NCBI RefSeq assembly: GCF_006227205.1
Contig: NZ_VCNG01000008.1
Location: 223,444-287,443 of the forward strand
Length of the DNA: 64,000 nt
Reading direction: 5' to 3'
From: Pseudomonas sp. ICMP22404
Lineage (GTDB): Bacteria; Pseudomonadota; Gammaproteobacteria; Pseudomonadales; Pseudomonadaceae
The notes below the pieces were generated by a model. It was given only the letters and a program-made list of their open reading frames with translations, had not been told where the DNA came from and searched no databases. A program made the position numbers and the translations under genes. Of this stretch, positions 59,779-64,000 are shown piece after piece; positions within the stretch are counted from its first letter, which is position 1; the number at the start of each line of letters is the position of its first letter.

Positions 59779-62700
59779 TTAGCCTTCCCAAACCGTCGCA
59801 GGGCCATTGGCGTGGTAGTCGTAGAACCCTCGGAGTATCCAGCTATCGCCCTCGCGTTCAAACGCGGCGCGCCATGCGCCTTTGCCACCGCCCGGGGTCA
59901 GTTGGGCCATGGTGTACCAGTAATATCGGTTGCTCTTCTTGGTGGTTACCCTTCCCGCGCGAATATCTTCGGTGATGACTCGGACCCTGGTTTTCGCCGC
60001 CTCTGAGAAGCTGGCGTAGGACATCTGGGCTTCGGCCAATGGGCTGGTGGTGACGGTGAACCTGTCCGGTGCCGGCGATGGAGTGGGTAGAACCGCAGGG
60101 GTGACGGTGGACGGTGTCCCTTCCACTTTGTGGGTTCGAGCCTGGGTCACGATCTCGATATCGAACGGTTCGTAGTTGGCCAGTGTACGGCTGAAGTCCG
60201 TGATGTCTTCCCCAGTGAGCAGCATGACGTTGCGTTGTGTCCGCCCTTTGTTGGCAATGATATAGGGCACTCGATTGTTTCTGATTTCCGTCAGCAGTCC
60301 GGGTTTGTGCCTGCGCAGCTTCTCTTCCCGCAGGGCTGTAATCAACTCGTTATAGTATTCCTCCGAGGCCGTGTATTTTTCCCGGGCTGCCTTTGTTTCC
60401 GGATCATTTCCGGGGAATCGCGCCTGCGTCGTGGCATCCAGTCTGGCTTCCACGGCATCCAACATGTCCCGAGTGTCCTTGGCTATTTTGTTCATGGCCG
60501 CCTTCTTCCTCCCGCCTGGGAAGGTGAAGGCCATGAATACCGCGCCGGTAATGTTGTCCGTTATAACCGTTGTGTTGACCTTGATCCGGTCTTCGGTAAA
60601 GAACATGTTTCTGTGCGCGAGTATCGTGTCGTATATTTTTATTTTCTGGGTCTCGCTCAGGTCAATGTTGGACACGTTTGCTTCGATGTCTCGACTACTG
60701 AGGAGGACGATGCTCCATGTATTCATTTTGTCCAGTAGTTGCATCTGAATGGCTTTGCGCCTGGACAAGTCGCCCCGCCCCCGGGTCAAGTCATCTATTC
60801 GTGCGCGGTAAGCGTTGATGTCGGCCGCACCGACATCCGCCATGCTCTCGCGCAGTATGCGTTCGGACAGCGCTTCAGGCATGGAGTCGAAGATGGCTTT
60901 TGCGGTGCTGATCGCTTCATAGGAGGGGTAGCGGTTCATCACCAGCACGCCCTCCACCAAGGCATCGCAGGTGCGTTGTCGTGGGGTTTCCGGGGGGCGA
61001 CTGAACAGGCTCTGGAGCGCGCCACCTCCGTGTAACCGATGTCGCTCCTCAATGCGCCAGTGGTCATTTTCCCACGTGACCGTTCGCTGGTTCGAGCGGT
61101 TGTCCGGCGCGTAGATGATCCGTTCGCCAGCCTGGATCGCCGTTTTGTAATAGCCGTTCCCAAGCTTCAGGTAACCCTGCCCGTCGGCGCCCCTGTACCG
61201 GTGGCGTCCCTCGGTGATCAACCCATGCCCGTTGAAGCCTTTGAGCCGATAGTGTTCCAGCTCTGGATCCGGCATGCGGGGGAGGGAGGACAGGGCCGGG
61301 CGTGCCTGTTTCCGACGGCGTCCCGCGCGGGCCATGATCAGGTCCTGCCCGGCTTCGGCGATGACCTCTCCCAACCCGCCGATGAAATCGGTGGCCCATT
61401 GACGGACGCTGCCGCCCTCTTCATCGATCGCGGATACCGCGGCACCGCCCGCCATGGTCGGCAGGATCGCACGGCCCAATATGCCGCCCAACCGGCCCAC
61501 CGGGAACATCGACATGGCGCCCGTGAGCAGCATGACGGCGTTTCGGCGCCCTTCCTGTGCGGACGCGCTGTCGCGCTCGGCATTGGACACCGTGAGCATT
61601 TCCGCGGTTTTCATCCCGTGGGTGATCTGCGTTTCGTGCAGCACCTTGAACAGGTCCGCTTCCACCACCGGCGAGGCGATTTTCTTTGCGAAGTCATTTT
61701 GTGCCCGGTCCTTGGTCCAGGCGAAGACGGAACGCGTGACCTTCCTGATCTTCTCCTCGAACGTCAGGTCCTCCGACATCGGCACCAGGCTGGCTAGCTG
61801 CTCGGCCTGTTCCAGCAGCGGCAGGTGCGAGATCAGCCAGCGAGCCATCTGCGGTGTGGCGGTGAGGGTCTGCACCAGGGCGGCTTCCAAGGTTCGGCTG
61901 CTGGCCGCATCCACGTCGCGAAACGTTTTGCCGTCCGGTGCCCCTGGTGTGTACAGCGTCAGCGAGGGGCGGCTCGCCAGGGCCTTGACCCCAAACGCCA
62001 GTATTTCTTTCAGTACGCTATTGCCCCAGTGCAGTTGACGGACCACCACTTCGTGCCCGCCAACCTTGACGCGTCCTGCCGCCACGGGGCTGTCCAGTGC
62101 CGCCAGTACCAGTTTCAGCCCGGTATTGTCACGGTCGAGTCTCAGGTCGCCGGAGATATGGGCGGCCCAAACCTGGGCTCGCATCTGTTGTGCTTTCAAG
62201 GCCATCCATTGCGCCTGGGTTTGCCGGGCTACAACTTGCAGCTCGGTCGGCAACCGGGCGCCGACATTGGCCCTTTCGATGACCTCGACAATCTGCGCGA
62301 AACTCAGCGGCCCTTCTATGGCGGGCCGAGGGGCATTGCGTTCATCCAGGGTCAGGTTGGACATCGCCCACTCTGTCAGGGAGCGGCGGTCGTCGATGAT
62401 CCCTCTGACGCTGCCTTGGGATATCCCGGACCCAAACGGTGACCCGCCCGTGGGGGCATGTGGATCGACCAATTGCTTCCTGATGCTCAGTGACACGTCT
62501 TCAGGATCGACCGGCGGGTATTTCTCGCGGATGACACCGGCCAACAAGGTGCGGGTCCGGGCATGCAGGGCATCCGGGGTGGCCAGCGTCACGGGGTCTG
62601 GTGCCGGGACCGTTTCCACCAGGGTTGTCTGCACCGCCTGGGTCGCCTCCCACCACGCCAGACGGTCGCCACCGGTGACGTGGGGGTTGGCGTGCAACCA

Positions 62701-63780
62701 GTCATCAAGTTTTTTCAGGCTAAGCCGCAGTTCACGTTCATCGAGGGCGGCAGCCAGATCCAGTCGATTGCCCAATTCCGCCATTGCATCCAGCCTGCTC
62801 ATCCAGGCGTCGATCTCCTCCGCTGCTGCGGGGCCATTGAGAAAAACGTTGCCGACGGAGTTCCTTTGCGCCGTCCGCAGTTCGCTGACCAGGCGGACGA
62901 GAAAGTGCTCGGCAATCGGTGCCGTTTCGATCTCGCCTCCGGGTTCGCCGTCTTCCAGCAGGCTGGCCTTGAGTGCTGCAAGGTCCTCGTGAATGTGCAG
63001 CGGTTCGCCCGGGCGGTACAGCACCGCGCCACCCGACTCGCTGACGTTGTCATGTTGGGTCAGCACCACGGCCATGGGAACTGGCACGCTGACAGCCCAC
63101 CCTGGCGGGATCAGGCTCAGGCTATGGACGCCGGGCCGCTGGTATTCCGGGAATTGCCCACGAGACGCCGCGTCTGGCGCCAACAAGGCGCGCTCCACCA
63201 AGGCCTTGTGCATCGCCGGGCGCAACGTGCCGTCCAGCTTGTGGAGGTCCGCCTGGGCCTTGAGCTGTACGGCCCATTCATCGGCCAGCCAGATGCTGAC
63301 GCTACGACCCTGACTGAAATCGGTGGGTTCGGCCCAGAAGTCGTCCAATGCCTGGGTCAACAGTTGTGTGCACGAGTCGGGCGTGATGCTGATCAGGCGC
63401 TTGAGGTTCTCCAGGGCTGCGGGCGTAGGCGCGGCGTAATACTGATCAGTGACGAAGTCTATGTTGCTCGACTCGTCGAAGAACGCCTGCGTATCCAACC
63501 GACCCGCGATCGCCTGAACAAAAAGCGTGTCGAGGCGCACCGTGGTCTTGGCCCCGTCCTTTTGTCTGCATACGAAGATGTCTTTGGCAGTGAGGTTGCC
63601 GGACAGGGCGGGGAAGGCGCTGCGAAATTCATTATCCAGATACCTTGCCAGCACCTTCGAGGCACGTGGGACGGCGTCGTTCAGGCGGATCATCCGTTGC
63701 TGCGAGGTTTCCAGCAGGCTGATCAGTGGGGTACTCGGGTTTGTCGGGCTATCAGTCCGTGAGGGGGTGTTTTCCAACAT
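59779..63780 (-). CDS. Very large DUF6543 (dermonecrotic toxin domain)-like protein
   Basis: 1333 residues, no signal peptide. Two segments resemble the repeated block of large Pseudomonas DUF6543 proteins: GGAVLYRPGEPLHIHEDLAALKASL (about 250-274) and SLTLYTPGAPDGKTFRDVD (about 606-624). A Gly/Ala-rich hydrophobic stretch (about 748-785, NAVMLLTGAMSMFPVGRLGG) could be membrane-active. Further: a helical region 940-1200, a Pro/Thr linker (about 1221-1240), and a compact C-terminal module (about 1241-1333) rich in aromatic and charged residues. ATG 63780 with AGGAAGAG upstream is preferred over an in-frame GTG at 63858. Family assignment is from memory of the pattern; toxin activity is inference. 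No immunity gene is evident. Confidence 0.75.
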   Translation of the reverse strand: MLENTPSRTDSPTNPSTPLISLLETSQQRMIRLNDAVPRASKVLARYLDNEFRSAFPALSGNLTAKDIFVCRQKDGAKTTVRLDTLFVQAIAGRLDTQAFFDESSNIDFVTDQYYAAPTPAALENLKRLISITPDSCTQLLTQALDDFWAEPTDFSQGRSVSIWLADEWAVQLKAQADLHKLDGTLRPAMHKALVERALLAPDAASRGQFPEYQRPGVHSLSLIPPGWAVSVPVPMAVVLTQHDNVSESGGAVLYRPGEPLHIHEDLAALKASLLEDGEPGGEIETAPIAEHFLVRLVSELRTAQRNSVGNVFLNGPAAAEEIDAWMSRLDAMAELGNRLDLAAALDERELRLSLKKLDDWLHANPHVTGGDRLAWWEATQAVQTTLVETVPAPDPVTLATPDALHARTRTLLAGVIREKYPPVDPEDVSLSIRKQLVDPHAPTGGSPFGSGISQGSVRGIIDDRRSLTEWAMSNLTLDERNAPRPAIEGPLSFAQIVEVIERANVGARLPTELQVVARQTQAQWMALKAQQMRAQVWAAHISGDLRLDRDNTGLKLVLAALDSPVAAGRVKVGGHEVVVRQLHWGNSVLKEILAFGVKALASRPSLTLYTPGAPDGKTFRDVDAASSRTLEAALVQTLTATPQMARWLISHLPLLEQAEQLASLVPMSEDLTFEEKIRKVTRSVFAWTKDRAQNDFAKKIASPVVEADLFKVLHETQITHGMKTAEMLTVSNAERDSASAQEGRRNAVMLLTGAMSMFPVGRLGGILGRAILPTMAGGAAVSAIDEEGGSVRQWATDFIGGLGEVIAEAGQDLIMARAGRRRKQARPALSSLPRMPDPELEHYRLKGFNGHGLITEGRHRYRGADGQGYLKLGNGYYKTAIQAGERIIYAPDNRSNQRTVTWENDHWRIEERHRLHGGGALQSLFSRPPETPRQRTCDALVEGVLVMNRYPSYEAISTAKAIFDSMPEALSERILRESMADVGAADINAYRARIDDLTRGRGDLSRRKAIQMQLLDKMNTWSIVLLSSRDIEANVSNIDLSETQKIKIYDTILAHRNMFFTEDRIKVNTTVITDNITGAVFMAFTFPGGRKKAAMNKIAKDTRDMLDAVEARLDATTQARFPGNDPETKAAREKYTASEEYYNELITALREEKLRRHKPGLLTEIRNNRVPYIIANKGRTQRNVMLLTGEDITDFSRTLANYEPFDIEIVTQARTHKVEGTPSTVTPAVLPTPSPAPDRFTVTTSPLAEAQMSYASFSEAAKTRVRVITEDIRAGRVTTKKSNRYYWYTMAQLTPGGGKGAWRAAFEREGDSWILRGFYDYHANGPATVWEG

Positions 63781-63889
63781 GTGCTCTTCCTGAGAACGTT
63801 TTCGGAAGAACAACCTATTGAAGATGGACGATGACTGGGTGGTAGATAGATACCGCACGTGGCGGTGTCGGGCGGGGTAGGAGGGACAG

Positions 63890-63916
63890 TGAACTGGTCA
63901 AGTAATTCTGGACACC
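63890..63916 (-). mobile_element. Terminal end of an IS3-family insertion sequence
   Basis: TGAACTGGTCAAGTAATTCT begins at 63890, just outside a transposase stop. IS3 elements end in TG...CA inverted repeats; the matching end lies beyond the window, so the exact boundary is inferred. It falls 110 bases from the start of the DUF6543-like gene. Confidence 0.65.
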
Positions 63917-63926
63917 AGTTAAGGTT

Positions 63927-64000
63927 TCACGCCGCCAGTTTCTCCATAGCTACCGGCGACCGATAGTCGTTGTAGCTATGGAGCCTGACGTTGTTGTAAC
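63927..64000 (-). CDS. IS3-family transposase OrfB, C-terminal end only
   Basis: The last 23 codons are visible, reading YNNVRLHSYNDYRSP and ending at a TGA. This is the usual carboxyl end of IS3-family integrase-like transposases (rve core just before it). The rest is outside the window. It is read toward the DUF6543-like gene. Confidence 0.85.
   Translation of the reverse strand, partial: YNNVRLHSYNDYRSPVAMEKLAA

Noticed and set aside
63781..63858. GTG start at 63858 for the large DUF6543-like protein
   Set aside because: No ribosome site there, whereas the ATG at 63780 has AGGAAGAG at good spacing.
1..64000. tRNA, rRNA, CRISPR arrays, prophage genes
   Set aside because: None recognised; gaps are short and filled with REP-type repeats, promoters and terminators.

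Overview
The window is a chromosomal segment of a Pseudomonas from the P. fluorescens/P. putida side of the genus. Three things support this: GC-rich coding sequence, many copies of the Pseudomonas REP palindrome (core CTGTGGGAGCGAGCCTGCTC) between genes, and a gene order that, from memory, follows the P. aeruginosa block from the McpK-type chemoreceptor to the MFS/LysR pair. It carries a complete mcl-PHA locus, and its type II secretion operon has no counterpart at this place in the P. aeruginosa order as I recall it.

Layout. 1-2936 (minus): two tandem paralogous chemoreceptor genes, the first cut by the window edge, each with a FliA-like promoter. 3037-9071 (minus): a compact run ubiE-ubiJ-ubiB-hisI-hisE-tatA-tatB-tatC-rsmE (ubiquinone, histidine, Tat export, 16S rRNA methylation). 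9212-16484: PHA storage locus, with a granule-region protein, phaI and phaF on plus, converging on phaC1-phaZ-phaC2-phaD on minus. phaC1 has a -24/-12 promoter candidate and a Crc/Hfq-type CA motif at its start. 16759-24304 (minus): DUF971 protein, hslVU with a near-perfect sigma-32 promoter, a SPOR protein, argS and priA. 24604-27099 (plus): rpmE, a secreted thermonuclease-like protein and a malic enzyme. 27495-36777: ponA (minus) divergent from pilMNOPQ-aroK-aroB. 36788-45951 (plus): damX-like, gltB, gltD, hemE.

46297-57183 (plus) looks like an accessory insertion. It holds an AA10 lytic polysaccharide monooxygenase of the CbpD type followed directly by an eleven-gene type II secretion operon, gspC to gspM, with overlapping start and stop codons. 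The LPMO is a natural candidate substrate. The GspC is short and lacks a PDZ domain. 57337-59649 holds a divergent MFS exporter/LysR regulator pair. 59779-63780 encodes a 1333-residue protein resembling the large Pseudomonas DUF6543 ('dermonecrotic toxin domain') proteins, with a Pro/Thr linker and a separate C-terminal module. The 3' end of an IS3-family element lies about 110 bp upstream of it, in the same orientation. This last region is the least ordinary part of the window.

No rRNA, tRNA or CRISPR array was seen. Intergenic gaps are mostly filled by REP/REPIN elements and by a second palindromic repeat family of about 100-113 bp.
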